Positions 1-9,195 of a stretch of DNA of 64,000 nucleotides are shown piece after piece. Position 1 is the stretch's first letter, and every line of letters begins with the position of its first letter. The translations under genes and the position numbers were made by a program. The stretch is from Pseudomonas sp. SJZ074 (GTDB lineage: Bacteria > Pseudomonadota > Gammaproteobacteria > Pseudomonadales > Pseudomonadaceae), in contig NZ_VIUE01000024.1 in assembly GCF_007828215.1 (NCBI RefSeq), forward strand, positions 2,830 to 66,829. The letters run 5' to 3'. Below the pieces are notes generated by a model. The model searched no databases. It was not told the origin of the DNA and worked only from the letters and a program-made list of their open reading frames with translations.

Positions 1-4
1 GCTG

Positions 5-251
5 AGTGTTCGTCGCCGAACCTTTTGTGGGAGCGGGCTTGCCCGCGAAGGCGGTGGGTCAGTTAGCCTATTCGTCGTCTGCTACACCGCTTTCGCGAGC
101 AAGCCCGCTCCCACAGTTTGTTCCGAAGTGTTCATGGCAGAGTGTTCGTCGCCGAACCTTTTGTGGGAGCGGGCTTGCCCGCGAAGGCGGTGGGTCAGTT
201 AGCCTATTCGTCGTCTGATACAGCGCTTTCGCGAGTAAGCCCGCTCCCACA
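5..251. repeat. Tandem duplication of a REP doublet
   Basis: Two copies of a unit of about 111 bp lie at 5-115 and 141-251, offset by 136 bp. Each begins AGTGTTCGTCGCCGAACC and contains two inverted REP palindromes (TGTGGGAGCGGGCTTGC at 26 and 162; the inverted halves end at 115 and 251). The copies differ at only a few positions, so the duplication looks recent. Small open frames across it are REP translations, not genes. The block follows the last gene of the leftward T6SS operon. Confidence 0.9.
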
Positions 252-301
252 GGGGATCTATGGTGGGCAGAAAATCTATGCTGGACAGCTCCCCGGTGTG
301 C

Positions 302-844
302 TCAAGCCTGCGCCGGGTCGTTCCAGCGCCGGAACCACCAGCGCAGTCGGGAGATCGGCTTGCCATCCGCATCCAGCGGTCGTCCATCCTCGGCGTAGGC
401 GTGGGCCGGTTCCAGCAGTTGGCCGTTGAGGTAACGGGCCTCGACCGCCGGGTTACCGTTGGGGTGCAGGCGGCGATAGCGGCCGTCGCGCACGCCGTCG
501 CGATAGAACTCGGCCTCGGCCAGTTGCCCATTGGGGAAGTAATTGTTGGCTTCGCCGTGCAGCAATCCGTCGCGATAGGTGGCCTGGCGTTGCAACCCAC
601 CTTCGGCCGCGTAGAAGCTCGCCACGCCCTGCAGCTTGCCTTTCACGAACGGCAGCACTGCCGAAACCTTGCCATTGGGGTGATACAGGGTGCTGGTGCC
701 TTGCAGTTCACCTTGGCTGTAGTTGAGTTTCGCTTGCGGGCGTCGGGCTTCTTCGATGTACAACGGGCCGTCGAGCCGGCCGTCGATCAACTGACCGCTG
801 AGTTGGCTGTCGCCACGTTCCACATCGAGCTTCTTCGAGGCCAT
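302..844 (-). CDS. MORN-repeat / YwqK-family protein at the end of the vgrG operon
   Basis: 180 aa built from about six or seven tandem repeats of roughly 22-24 residues with the MORN-like pattern G-x-L-x-G-x-x-x-x-Y-x-x-N-G-x (for example GTSTLYHPNGKV and GEANNYFPNGQL). No signal peptide or membrane segment is visible. The start at 844 has an upstream AGGAG-like site and lies 13 bp after vgrG, so the two are probably cotranscribed. Proteins of this type (often annotated 'toxin-antitoxin system YwqK family antitoxin') are frequently encoded beside polymorphic or T6SS toxins, where an immunity or adaptor role has been suggested. No toxin is visible next to it here, so the role is inferred from position only. 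The fold assignment is fairly secure; the function is not. Confidence 0.75.
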   Translation of the reverse strand: MASKKLDVERGDSQLSGQLIDGRLDGPLYIEEARRPQAKLNYSQGELQGTSTLYHPNGKVSAVLPFVKGKLQGVASFYAAEGGLQRQATYRDGLLHGEANNYFPNGQLAEAEFYRDGVRDGRYRRLHPNGNPAVEARYLNGQLLEPAHAYAEDGRPLDADGKPISRLRWWFRRWNDPAQA

Positions 845-857
845 CGTTGCGCTCCTG

Positions 858-2867
858 TCAGTTGACCTTCACCAGGCCGCCCTTGATGGTCAGCATGCCG
901 CCGCCGTCCACCGTCTGTTCGGCGGCGGCCTTGTTCACCAGGCTGATGCCGGCGTCGTTGGTCAGGGTGGTGCCGGCCTTGTTTTCCAGTGACGTCCCGG
1001 CCTGGTTGCTCAAGGCGGTGCCGGCCTTCTGGCTGATGGAGGTGCTGGCCTGGGCCGCCAGGTCTGCGCCGCTCTTGATCGCGAAACTGCCGCCGCTTTG
1101 CAGGGTCAGGGTGCCGCTGACCTTGATGGTCAGGTTGCCGTCCACGGTCAGTTCGTAGTTACCGGTGACCTTGTGCGTGTAGTTACCGCCAGTGTTGTGG
1201 GTCTGGTCCGAGCCCACGGTCACGGTGCGAGTGTCTTTGACATCGAGGCTGTCGCTGCCGGTCTGGATCGTCACGCTGCGCTTGCCTTTCTCCAGGGTGA
1301 TGGTCTCGTCGCCGTCCTTGACCGTGCGGGTGCGGGCGTTCTGCACCGTGAGGGTTTCGTCGTGGCCGACGGTGGCGGTGGTGTCGTTGAGCACGTTGAT
1401 GTTGAAGTCTTTCTGGGCCTGGAGAAACACCTCCTCGGCATCCTTTTTGTCCTCGAAGCGCAGCTCGTTGAAACCACCGCCGCCCTTGGACGAGTTGGTC
1501 TTGATCCCGGATTGGGTCTGGTTCGCCGGCAGCGCGTAGGGCAGGGCGTTGTCGCCGTTGTAGACGCAGCCGGTCACCAGCGGGCGATCGGGGTCGCCGT
1601 CGATGAAGGTGACGATGACTTCCTGGCCGATCCGCGGCACGAACTGCATGCCAAAACCCTTGCCGCTCCAAGGCAGGACCACCCGCACCCAGCAGGACGA
1701 GGTTTCGTCGTTCTTGCCGGTGCGGTCCCAGGGGAACTGCAGCTTGATCCGCCCGTACTCGTCGGTCCAGATTTCTTCACCGGCCTTGCCCACCACCAAC
1801 GCGGTCTGGGTGTGCATGCGCGGTTTCGGCGAAAGGCGGGCCGGTCGGTATGGCGTGGCCTTGGGGATCGCTTCGAAGCGATTGCGATAGCTGTCGTGGC
1901 TGGCTTCATGACTGACCGAGGTGACTACCCAGTCGATATTCAACGACGGGTCTTCGTGGCCGGCGAGGGTGAACCAATACCCCGGCACCAGCCAGCGGCA
2001 ATCGCTTTCGCCGACAAACCGCTGCGCCTGGCTGCGCAAGCCGTCCACCCGCTGCTTGGTCAGTGCATCGCCCTGGGACTTGGCGTTGTAGCCGCCCGGA
2101 TGCTCGTATATCGAACTGGGTCCGGCCACGGCCTCGGCCTGGCTGTAGAGCGAGGTCGTCGGTGTGGTGAATTCGTAGTCGGTTGCCTGATAGACCCCGG
2201 CCACCGCTTGCAGGGACACGTGCCCCGAGCGAATGCCATGCAGTTCCCGCTCGCCCATTCCTTGCCCGAGATAGTTCACCGTCGGCCCGTTGGGAATCGG
2301 TGCGAAGGCGTCGTTGCTGTCGGCCAACACCAGGGTGTGCTTGCCGGCTTCATGGCTGAAGAACCAGAAAATCCCGTCTTCTTCCAATAGCCTGGAAACG
2401 AAGGCCAGATCGGTTTCGCCGTACTGCACGCAGTACTCCCTCGGCGTGTAGCTGCCGCTGAGCTTGAGCTGGAAATCGGTAAACCCGTGGGCCTTGAAGA
2501 TCGTGGTGACGATGTCTGACGTGGCGAGGTTCTGGAACACCCGGTTGTTGCTGGCCAGGCTCAGCCACCAGAGCCAGGGCCTGAGCAGCAGCTGATAGCG
2601 CTCGGCGGTGGCATCGGCGGGCAGTTGGCGGATTTCGGCGACCAGCCAATCCAGCGGGCGCAGCAGGGCGTCCTTGTGCAGGGTGGTGGTGACATGGCTG
2701 GCGATTGCGCTGGCGAGCGTCAGCGGGGCGCCGTCGACGACACCATTGAGGATATGCGAGCCCAGGGTATTGAGGCTTTCTTCACCGGACAGCGATTCGG
2801 GGTACAGCGCCGCCACCGTGGCGGCGCTGAGGGAGAGGGTGGTGTTGCTGTCGGTGGAACGGGGCAT
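858..2867 (-). CDS. vgrG: T6SS spike protein VgrG (TssI)
   Basis: 669 aa. The first ~330 residues match the gp27-like base of VgrG (TSDIVTTIFKAHGF, REYCVQYGETDLAFVSRLLE). A gp5-like OB fold follows around residues 390-440, with the family signature WSGKGFGMQFVPRIGQEV and FIDGDPDRP. The C-terminus is a regular beta-helical needle (repeated Gly/Thr/Val steps, then short A-G-T-x-L-x-N repeats at ~600-650) and ends without an extra effector domain. VgrG trimers cap the Hcp tube and puncture the target cell. The gene lies between the unknown 161-aa gene and the MORN gene in the leftward tss operon. A PAAR tip protein, which normally sharpens VgrG, is not encoded in this window. Confidence 0.97.
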   Translation of the reverse strand: MPRSTDSNTTLSLSAATVAALYPESLSGEESLNTLGSHILNGVVDGAPLTLASAIASHVTTTLHKDALLRPLDWLVAEIRQLPADATAERYQLLLRPWLWWLSLASNNRVFQNLATSDIVTTIFKAHGFTDFQLKLSGSYTPREYCVQYGETDLAFVSRLLEEDGIFWFFSHEAGKHTLVLADSNDAFAPIPNGPTVNYLGQGMGERELHGIRSGHVSLQAVAGVYQATDYEFTTPTTSLYSQAEAVAGPSSIYEHPGGYNAKSQGDALTKQRVDGLRSQAQRFVGESDCRWLVPGYWFTLAGHEDPSLNIDWVVTSVSHEASHDSYRNRFEAIPKATPYRPARLSPKPRMHTQTALVVGKAGEEIWTDEYGRIKLQFPWDRTGKNDETSSCWVRVVLPWSGKGFGMQFVPRIGQEVIVTFIDGDPDRPLVTGCVYNGDNALPYALPANQTQSGIKTNSSKGGGGFNELRFEDKKDAEEVFLQAQKDFNINVLNDTTATVGHDETLTVQNARTRTVKDGDETITLEKGKRSVTIQTGSDSLDVKDTRTVTVGSDQTHNTGGNYTHKVTGNYELTVDGNLTIKVSGTLTLQSGGSFAIKSGADLAAQASTSISQKAGTALSNQAGTSLENKAGTTLTNDAGISLVNKAAAEQTVDGGGMLTIKGGLVKVN

Positions 2868-2892
2868 CCTGCATCCTCGGCAGAGCGAAGGT

Positions 2893-3378
2893 TCATTCGT
2901 TGATCAGTTTCATGTAGGTGAGATTGTCGTTAACGTTACCCGTGGCTCTGCCGATCAAATCGTTGGTGTCATATCTATAGACTTCCAATGTCACACTGGC
3001 TTTCTGCAACGCCTCACGAAAGCAGTTCTCCGCAGACACCTCATCGGCAACATTGCTATTCCAATCCGTCAGTCCGGGATGGCTGCTGACGACCGTGAGG
3101 GGGCGAGTGGCAAAACGTATGAGTTTCTTGAATTTTGCGTTGCCGCTGCCTTTATAGTCGGATTGCTTGAAGCTGATATAGAAATGCGGGGGAAGCCCGG
3201 TTCTATTGTTCGTGACACTTCCGGTACCTGCCTCCACCACCCTGGCTCGTAAAAGATCCCAGTTTTGCTGGCTGAATTTGTCGGCATGAAAGATCTCCCC
3301 ACCCATCCTGCCCCCTGCATCGGTTAACGTTGTAAGGGTGATGTCGTTCACACTCGCGAGTATCAGATCGCCTGCCAT
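2893..3378 (-). CDS. Hypothetical protein between clpV and vgrG; candidate T6SS cargo or accessory
   Basis: 161 aa, not recognised. A strong AGGAGG ribosome-binding site sits just upstream of the ATG at 3378. The gene lies 55 bp after clpV and 25 bp before vgrG, so it shares their transcript. There is no signal peptide and no clear transmembrane segment. The sequence looks like a small soluble beta-rich domain (ILASVNDITLTTLTD at the start, VTLEVYRYDTNDLIG near the end). Its DNA is visibly more AT-rich than the flanking clpV and vgrG (for example around 2930-3000), which suggests separate acquisition. Position suggests an effector, an Hcp-like or chaperone-like accessory, or an adaptor loading VgrG. 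The sequence does not decide between these. Confidence 0.6.
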   Translation of the reverse strand: MAGDLILASVNDITLTTLTDAGGRMGGEIFHADKFSQQNWDLLRARVVEAGTGSVTNNRTGLPPHFYISFKQSDYKGSGNAKFKKLIRFATRPLTVVSSHPGLTDWNSNVADEVSAENCFREALQKASVTLEVYRYDTNDLIGRATGNVNDNLTYMKLINE

Positions 3379-3433
3379 GCTGCCTCCTTTGCTTGCAGCC
3401 TGAATAACAAAGTGGGCATCAGCGCAGCAGGTG

Positions 3434-5977
3434 TCATTCCAACACCCACTCCGCCAACTTCCCCGTCACCTGGGTCATCAACACATTCTCGACATCCCGC
3501 GCCCCCGCCGCGCTGCACTTGGCAAGCACCGCTTTGACGATCCCGGCATCGAATTCGAACGGCTTGCCCGTCGCCGCTTTGTAGCGCCCGCGCAATTTCT
3601 CCAGCTTTGCCAGCACGATCCCTTCCAGCGTCGCCTCATCCAGCGGCCGATACGCCACCACCGTCATGCGCGCCAGGAACGCCGGGCGAAACGCTTGCAG
3701 CAGCACTTTGTGCAGGGCTTCGTTGAAGGCATCGCTGCCCACTTGCGCGGCCGGTGTATCCAGCAGCAATTCGGCGCCGACGTTGCTGGTAGCGAGCATC
3801 ACGGTGTTCTTGAAGTCCACCACCAGGCCGGTGCCGTCCTCCATCAGGCCTTTGTCGAAGACGTTGTAGAACGCTTCGAGCACGTCCGGGTGGGCCTTTT
3901 CGATTTCATCCAGCAGCACCACCGAATAGGGTTTGCGCCGCACTGCTTCGGTGAGTACGCCGCCGCTGCCGTAGCCGACATAGCCGGGTGGGGCGCCTTT
4001 GAGTTGGCTGACCGTGTGGGCTTCCTGGTACTCCGAGAGGTTGATGCTGATCAGGTTGCGCTCGCCGCCGTACAAGGCATCGGCCAGGGCATAGGCGGTT
4101 TCGGTCTTGCCTACCCCGGTAGGGCCGACCAGCAGGAACACGCCCACCGGTTTCTGCGGATCGGTGAGGCCGGCGCGGTAGGCCTGCAGGCGTTGGGCGA
4201 TGGTGTTGAGCGCGGTGCCCTGGCCCATGACCCGCAGGCCCATGCGCTGGCCGAGGGTGCGCACGGCATGGGCTTCATCGGCGAGCATCTTGCCCACGGG
4301 GATGCCGGTCCAGCCGGCGATCACGGCGGCCACGGTCTTGCTGTCCACCTGTTCGGGCACCAGTGGGTCGTCCTGGCGAATGGCATCGAGGCCGGCTTCC
4401 AGGCGCAGCAGTTCGGCGGCCAGATGGTCGATACGGTTATCGATTTCGGTATCGGCTTTTTCAGCGTCGGCGCGTTCGCTCAGGGCCAGCAGTTCGCGCC
4501 GGGTGTCGAGCAGTTCGCGCACGGCTTCGCGTTCTTCACCCCAGCGGGTTTCCAGTTCGCGGATGGCCTGCACGTTGTCGGTGGATTCACCTTCCAGCAG
4601 GATAATGCGCTCACGATGGTCCAGCCCGGTGGCCTGCTCCCGGCGCAGGCGTTCGACTTCGTCCTGGAGGCTGTTCTGCCGGTGCCGCAGGCTTTCCAGT
4701 GGCGGCGGCACATCGTGCTGGCCAAGCGCGACCCGGGCGCAGGCGGTGTCGAGCACGCTGATGGCCTTGTCTGGCAGCTGCCGGCCGGAAATGTAGCGAT
4801 GAGAGAGCTTCACTGCTTCGTGGATCGCCGCATCCAGCACTTGTACCCCATGGTGCTGTTCCAGCTTGCTGGCCACGCCACGGAGCATCTCCACGGCCGT
4901 GAGTTCATCCGGCTCCTCGACCTGCACCAGTTGGAAGCGCCGGGCCAGGGCCGGGTCTTTCTCGAAGTATTTCTTGTATTCCAGCCAGGTGGTGGCAGCC
5001 AGGGTGCGTAGCTCGCCCCGGGCCAGGGCCGGTTTGAGCAGGTTGGCTGCGTCGCTGCCGCCCTCCGTGCCGCCGGCACCGATCAGAGTGTGGGCTTCGT
5101 CGATGAACAGAATGATCGGCTTCTCGGCGCTGCGTACCGCGTCGATCACGCCTTTGAGGCGCTGCTCGAATTCGCCCTTGACTCCTGCGCCTGCCTGCAA
5201 CAGGCCCAGATCGAGCACCCGCAGCGTGACTTCCTGCAGCGACGGCGGCACATCCCTGGCGGCGATGCGCAGGGCCAGGCCTTCCACCACGGCGGTCTTG
5301 CCGACCCCCGGCGCACCCACCAGAATCGGGTTGTTCTGCCGACGCCGGAGCAGGATATCGATGCATTGGCGGATCTCGCCGTCGCGGCCGACGATGGGGT
5401 CGATGCGGCCGTTGCGGGCATCGTCGGTGAGGTCCTGGGTGTACTGGTCGAGCACCGGATCCTGTTTTTGCACTGCCTCCCCGGGCTTGGCCGGACGAGT
5501 AACGCCGACATGCTCCCGGGAGCTTTCGGTCCATTCCAACAGGTGGGCGCGCAGGGTGTCTCGGGGAATGCGCAGCAGCGACGAGGCGCTGTTGAGCAAC
5601 AGACTGCGGCGCTCATCGCGGTCCAGCAGCGCCAGTAGCAACAGCCCCGAGCGGATGCTGTCCAGGCCGAGCACGCTGGCCTGGACCACGGCGTCTTCCA
5701 ACAGGCCAATGGTTTGCGCGGACAGGGCGGGCGTGCGGGTGCTGCCGGACTTGAACAGATCCAGGGCCTTGTTGGTTTCTGTCGCCACCGCGTCCCGTTC
5801 CAGCCCGAAGCGCGGCAACAGGCAGGCGAAGTCGCCGCCTTCGATGTCCAGCAATTCCAGCAACAGGTGCTCGATTTCCACGTAGTGATGACTGCGCTGC
5901 ATGCAGCGCTGCGCGGCCCGCTCCAGGGCGCGACGGTTGTCCGGGTTGAGGCGTCCGATCAGGCTGGCCAGTTCCAT
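3434..5977 (-). CDS. clpV: T6SS AAA+ ATPase ClpV (TssH)
   Basis: 847 aa, the expected length for ClpV. It has an N-terminal Clp-N repeat domain (to ~150), then two AAA+ modules with Walker A motifs GAPGVGKT at 221-228 and GPTGVGKT at ~618-625, and Walker B ILFIDEAH and VVLLDEIEKAH. A coiled middle domain lies at ~420-540. ClpV extracts TssB/TssC from contracted sheaths so they can be reused. The neighbours separate it from the general chaperone ClpB: it starts 1 bp after the stop of tssG and is followed by the vgrG block. Confidence 0.97.
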   Translation of the reverse strand: MELASLIGRLNPDNRRALERAAQRCMQRSHHYVEIEHLLLELLDIEGGDFACLLPRFGLERDAVATETNKALDLFKSGSTRTPALSAQTIGLLEDAVVQASVLGLDSIRSGLLLLALLDRDERRSLLLNSASSLLRIPRDTLRAHLLEWTESSREHVGVTRPAKPGEAVQKQDPVLDQYTQDLTDDARNGRIDPIVGRDGEIRQCIDILLRRRQNNPILVGAPGVGKTAVVEGLALRIAARDVPPSLQEVTLRVLDLGLLQAGAGVKGEFEQRLKGVIDAVRSAEKPIILFIDEAHTLIGAGGTEGGSDAANLLKPALARGELRTLAATTWLEYKKYFEKDPALARRFQLVQVEEPDELTAVEMLRGVASKLEQHHGVQVLDAAIHEAVKLSHRYISGRQLPDKAISVLDTACARVALGQHDVPPPLESLRHRQNSLQDEVERLRREQATGLDHRERIILLEGESTDNVQAIRELETRWGEEREAVRELLDTRRELLALSERADAEKADTEIDNRIDHLAAELLRLEAGLDAIRQDDPLVPEQVDSKTVAAVIAGWTGIPVGKMLADEAHAVRTLGQRMGLRVMGQGTALNTIAQRLQAYRAGLTDPQKPVGVFLLVGPTGVGKTETAYALADALYGGERNLISINLSEYQEAHTVSQLKGAPPGYVGYGSGGVLTEAVRRKPYSVVLLDEIEKAHPDVLEAFYNVFDKGLMEDGTGLVVDFKNTVMLATSNVGAELLLDTPAAQVGSDAFNEALHKVLLQAFRPAFLARMTVVAYRPLDEATLEGIVLAKLEKLRGRYKAATGKPFEFDAGIVKAVLAKCSAAGARDVENVLMTQVTGKLAEWVLE

Positions 5978-5978
5978 T

Positions 5979-7004
5979 TCAGGCGATCTCCGGCTGACGA
6001 AGGCGGGTTTCGATGCGTTGCAGGGCCAGGCTCGACTGCCGTTGCAGGCCGCCGTTCCAGTTCAGTCGCGGCGGAGCCTGATGGCCCAGTTGCAGTGGAC
6101 CGGCGCCACGAATCAGCAGCACCAGGGTGCAATCCAGGTCGGGGCCGAAATACAAGGCATACAGGCTGGCAAGCAGCGGATGGGTCTCGCCGTTGGGCAG
6201 CAATCCTCCGGCCTGGGTTGCGCTCAATGGCCCGAGGGTCAGGCGCACGCCGGCATGCTCGTCCCAGACCCGCGTACCGGCCACCGCGCTACGACCCAGG
6301 CACAAGTTGCGGCCGCCCGCTTGCAAGCGGCTGCGGCTGGCCGGCGGGATTTCACGCCAACCACCTTCATACGCGCTCAGCTCCACCGGCAGACCGAACT
6401 GCTCGCGGACAATGGCCGCGAACCCGGCCAGGGAACGGCGGCCGTCGGCGTACAGCGCGCTGCACGCCAACGCGGCGGAGTCGGGGGCGGCCTGGCGTTC
6501 CTGCAAGGCCTTGGGCAGCAGGCCGGTCAGGGCTCGCAGTTGGGCCTGCACGGCGGAGGCGCCCGGAGGGGTGAAGCCCAAGGCGATGCGGTGCTTGCGC
6601 ATCACTTTGTAGAGCAGGCTGAGCAGGCGGTGCTGGAACAGGTCGAGAAACTCCGCCGGCGCATGATCCCGCGCCCGCGCCCGTTGCTGCAGCCATTCCT
6701 GATAGGCATAGGGCAACGGGCCGTCGGGGCCGCCAAGGCCAAAGATCGGCGTGGTCAGCACGGGCGACGAGCCGGGTTCCTCGCTCAGGTTCTCGACTTC
6801 GCTGGCGGCGAACAGCGGCGTCAATGGTCCCCGCAGGCGCAACGCTTCGGCATGGGGCGCGGTGCCGCTGCCCAGGGGCTCGGCCTGGGGATGCTCACGC
6901 TCCAGCAGCAACAATGCCTGGAGCCATTCGAAACGCTGCGGGTCGTGTCGCAGGCGTTGGCTCAGGTTCAGAGCGTCAGGGGTTTGCCGGCTTGGGGTTG
7001 CCAT
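5979..7004 (-). CDS. tssG: T6SS baseplate subunit TssG
   Basis: 341 aa, TssG/VasB/ImpH family. Typical features are the N-terminal QRLRHDPQRFEWLQALLLLE, the central PIFGLGGPDGPLPYAYQEWL and FLDLFQHRLLSLLYKV. TssG is a wedge subunit that, with two TssF, joins TssE and TssK in the baseplate. The start at 7004 lies inside the end of tssF (37-bp overlap) and the stop is 1 bp before clpV, so translation is probably coupled on both sides. Confidence 0.95.
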   Translation of the reverse strand: MATPSRQTPDALNLSQRLRHDPQRFEWLQALLLLEREHPQAEPLGSGTAPHAEALRLRGPLTPLFAASEVENLSEEPGSSPVLTTPIFGLGGPDGPLPYAYQEWLQQRARARDHAPAEFLDLFQHRLLSLLYKVMRKHRIALGFTPPGASAVQAQLRALTGLLPKALQERQAAPDSAALACSALYADGRRSLAGFAAIVREQFGLPVELSAYEGGWREIPPASRSRLQAGGRNLCLGRSAVAGTRVWDEHAGVRLTLGPLSATQAGGLLPNGETHPLLASLYALYFGPDLDCTLVLLIRGAGPLQLGHQAPPRLNWNGGLQRQSSLALQRIETRLRQPEIA

Positions 7005-8758
7005 GTCTTCACCTCCCTGTCGGACTGGACCAGCACCGTGCGCACGAAGCGATTGGCGGTGGCATACAGTGAAAAGAACTGCGCCAGTACACCGGAGAAC
7101 AAGACGGCGCTGCTACCGACGAAATGCTGTGGGTCCAGTTGCAGGCGCACTTCCAGGCCATTGCGCCAGCCGCGCCAGGCGTCTTCGCCGACATGGGCGA
7201 TGACCCGGTCGCAACCCAGGCCCATGACCCCTTCGATCTGGCGATGGGCGCTGGCCTCGTCCCGCAGGTTGTGCAGTGTCAGGATCTCGCGCAGCGCATC
7301 CAATGCCTGGGGGCCTTCCACCAGGGACAAATGGTTGAGGGTCAATTGCGACACCAGCCGCCAGCGCGATTCACCGTCCAGGCGTGGCAGGCTCTGTGGG
7401 CTCGGCGGATTGCGCAGGCGGGCCCAGGCCACCGGGCCCGGCCGCTCGAAGCCCAGCGGCGTGCCCGCCGGCAGGCTCTGGGCCAGGTGTCGGCTGGTGC
7501 ACAACAATTCGGCGGTGAGGCTGTAGTCGCGGGTATCGGCGAGTGGGTCGAGCTGGGTGTCCACCAGGCTGACCATCAAGTCGGTGCCCAGCCGGTTCGG
7601 GCTCATGCCGCTGACCCGTCGCGCATGCCAGTAGCAGGTCTGGTCGTTGCCGTGCTGGCTGCCGTAGTAGGCCGGCACCTTGCGCACGCCCTGGCTGGAC
7701 GTGGCGCGCACAGTGCGGATGCTGTGGATCTCGACACTGTTTTCCCGATGACTGTCGGCCACCAGCCGGTATTCGCTGCGAGTGCCGTCCGGGCGCAGCG
7801 GTTCACTGGTCCTGGGAAACAGGTTGATCACCGGCGTGCAGCCCAGGGCGATATCGCTGGCCTGGAGCGGCAAGCGATTGGCGGGGGCGCGATCGAAGAC
7901 GATATACAGGTACAGGGATGAGCTGTCGCTGGTCGCTCCAGCCAGGGGCAGGTCGAAGAAAGCGAACTTGTCGGGGAAGGCAAAATATTCCGCCAGCAGG
8001 CGCATGCCCGGATGCACACCGTCCTCATCCGGCAGCAGGGCTTCGTCGCTGGCGAAACCGACAATCCGCGGCAGGCCGGCCAACGGTTCCGGCACGCTGC
8101 CCGGCGCGCCGGCCAGGACCTTGACCGTGTGGGCGCCGAGCAAATCGTACAGCCAGGCGTTGATCATCGGCGAGGCCGCCAGGTGCACCCGCAGGTAATC
8201 GATTTCCAGGGTCGACCATTGGCGCTCGCCCAGGCAGTGCAGGTTCAGGCGCAAAGCCGAACGCGCCTGGACCACGCCGGTCAGCGCCTGGGCTTCGTCA
8301 CTGCCCAGCAGTACGGCTTCGCTGACTTCCAGCGGCCACAGGTGCACGGCGGCGGTGGTGCGAAAGTGAATGCTCTGGCCCTTGTCGGTGGTGACGAACA
8401 GGGGCGTGTCCCGGGGCAAGGGATAACCGTCGTCGAGGTTGCCTTTGCTCGGGTCGGGCTCGAACTGCACGATGGCGCAGGAAGGCAACGGACGCATGGC
8501 CAGGGGATACAGCTGTTCGAGCAAGGCATCGCTGAATTCGGCGTAGTCATCGTCCAGCCGGCGTTGCAGCCGGGCGGCCAGCAGCGCGAAACCTTCCAGC
8601 AGCCGTTCGACGTGCGGGTCCGGGCATTCGCCGGGAGACAGTTCCAGGCGCCGGGCGACTTTCGGATAGCGTTCGGCGAACAGGCTTGCGGCATGACGCA
8701 ACCAAGTCAGTTCGCGCTGGTAGTAATCCAGCAGTTGCGGGTCAATCGAGTCGCTCAT
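6968..8758 (-). CDS. tssF: T6SS baseplate subunit TssF
   Basis: 596 aa using the ATG at 8758, which begins MSDSIDPQLLDYYQRELTWL, the standard TssF/VasA/ImpG start; the open frame continues upstream but matches no family sequence. Conserved segments include PHVERLLEGFALLAARLQRR and DDYAEFSDALLEQLYP. TssF forms the wedge with TssG and TssE. The start overlaps the end of tssE by 17 bp and the end overlaps tssG by 37 bp. Confidence 0.95.
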   Translation of the reverse strand: MSDSIDPQLLDYYQRELTWLRHAASLFAERYPKVARRLELSPGECPDPHVERLLEGFALLAARLQRRLDDDYAEFSDALLEQLYPLAMRPLPSCAIVQFEPDPSKGNLDDGYPLPRDTPLFVTTDKGQSIHFRTTAAVHLWPLEVSEAVLLGSDEAQALTGVVQARSALRLNLHCLGERQWSTLEIDYLRVHLAASPMINAWLYDLLGAHTVKVLAGAPGSVPEPLAGLPRIVGFASDEALLPDEDGVHPGMRLLAEYFAFPDKFAFFDLPLAGATSDSSSLYLYIVFDRAPANRLPLQASDIALGCTPVINLFPRTSEPLRPDGTRSEYRLVADSHRENSVEIHSIRTVRATSSQGVRKVPAYYGSQHGNDQTCYWHARRVSGMSPNRLGTDLMVSLVDTQLDPLADTRDYSLTAELLCTSRHLAQSLPAGTPLGFERPGPVAWARLRNPPSPQSLPRLDGESRWRLVSQLTLNHLSLVEGPQALDALREILTLHNLRDEASAHRQIEGVMGLGCDRVIAHVGEDAWRGWRNGLEVRLQLDPQHFVGSSAVLFSGVLAQFFSLYATANRFVRTVLVQSDREVKTWQPQAGKPLTL

Positions 8759-9185
8759 GTCGCACCTCAAGACCGTCGCCGGCGTGCTCGATGACAAATG
8801 CCACGGGCCATGCGTGCGGATCGCCACGCAGCACCCCCGACAGCCGTATGCCCAGTTGTTGCGGGTGGCCCGGTACCGGGACGACCTGGACCTCGCCCAG
8901 TTGCAGGCGAGGTTCGAAATGGCTGATAGCCTGGTGTATTTCCCGGGTCAGCAGGCGCCGGTCATCGCTGCGCTGTTGTTGCAACGCGGTCCAATCGGCA
9001 ATGCCGTAATCCAGGATGCTCGGCGGGTCGGTCAGTGCCCGGGGACCGCGTCGGGTGTTGAACAGGCGCTGCAGTTCGGCGTGGACCGAGTCCTGCAGCG
9101 CCTGCCGGTCAAATACCCGACCGTGGTCATCCGCCTGGCTGGCCAGGCGTTCGAACAGCGGTGGGCGAAGGCCGAAGCCAGCCAT
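8742..9185 (-). CDS. tssE: T6SS baseplate subunit TssE (gp25-like)
   Basis: 147 aa with the gp25-like layout: PPLFERLASQ near the N-terminus, the conserved LFNTRRGPRALTDPPSILDYG, and IHQAISHFEPRL. TssE sits at the tube end of the sheath and starts its polymerisation. It begins 10 bp after hcp and overlaps tssF by 17 bp. Confidence 0.95.
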   Translation of the reverse strand: MAGFGLRPPLFERLASQADDHGRVFDRQALQDSVHAELQRLFNTRRGPRALTDPPSILDYGIADWTALQQQRSDDRRLLTREIHQAISHFEPRLQLGEVQVVPVPGHPQQLGIRLSGVLRGDPHAWPVAFVIEHAGDGLEVRHERLD

Positions 9186-9195
9186 GGCGGCGCTC

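Noticed and set aside
5..251. Possible CRISPR array from spaced repeats
   Set aside because: The repeats are palindromic REPs in inverted pairs, with no regular spacers and no cas genes.
3431..5011. 526-codon rightward open frame opposite clpV
   Set aside because: Antisense shadow; the clpV frame contains both complete Walker motifs.
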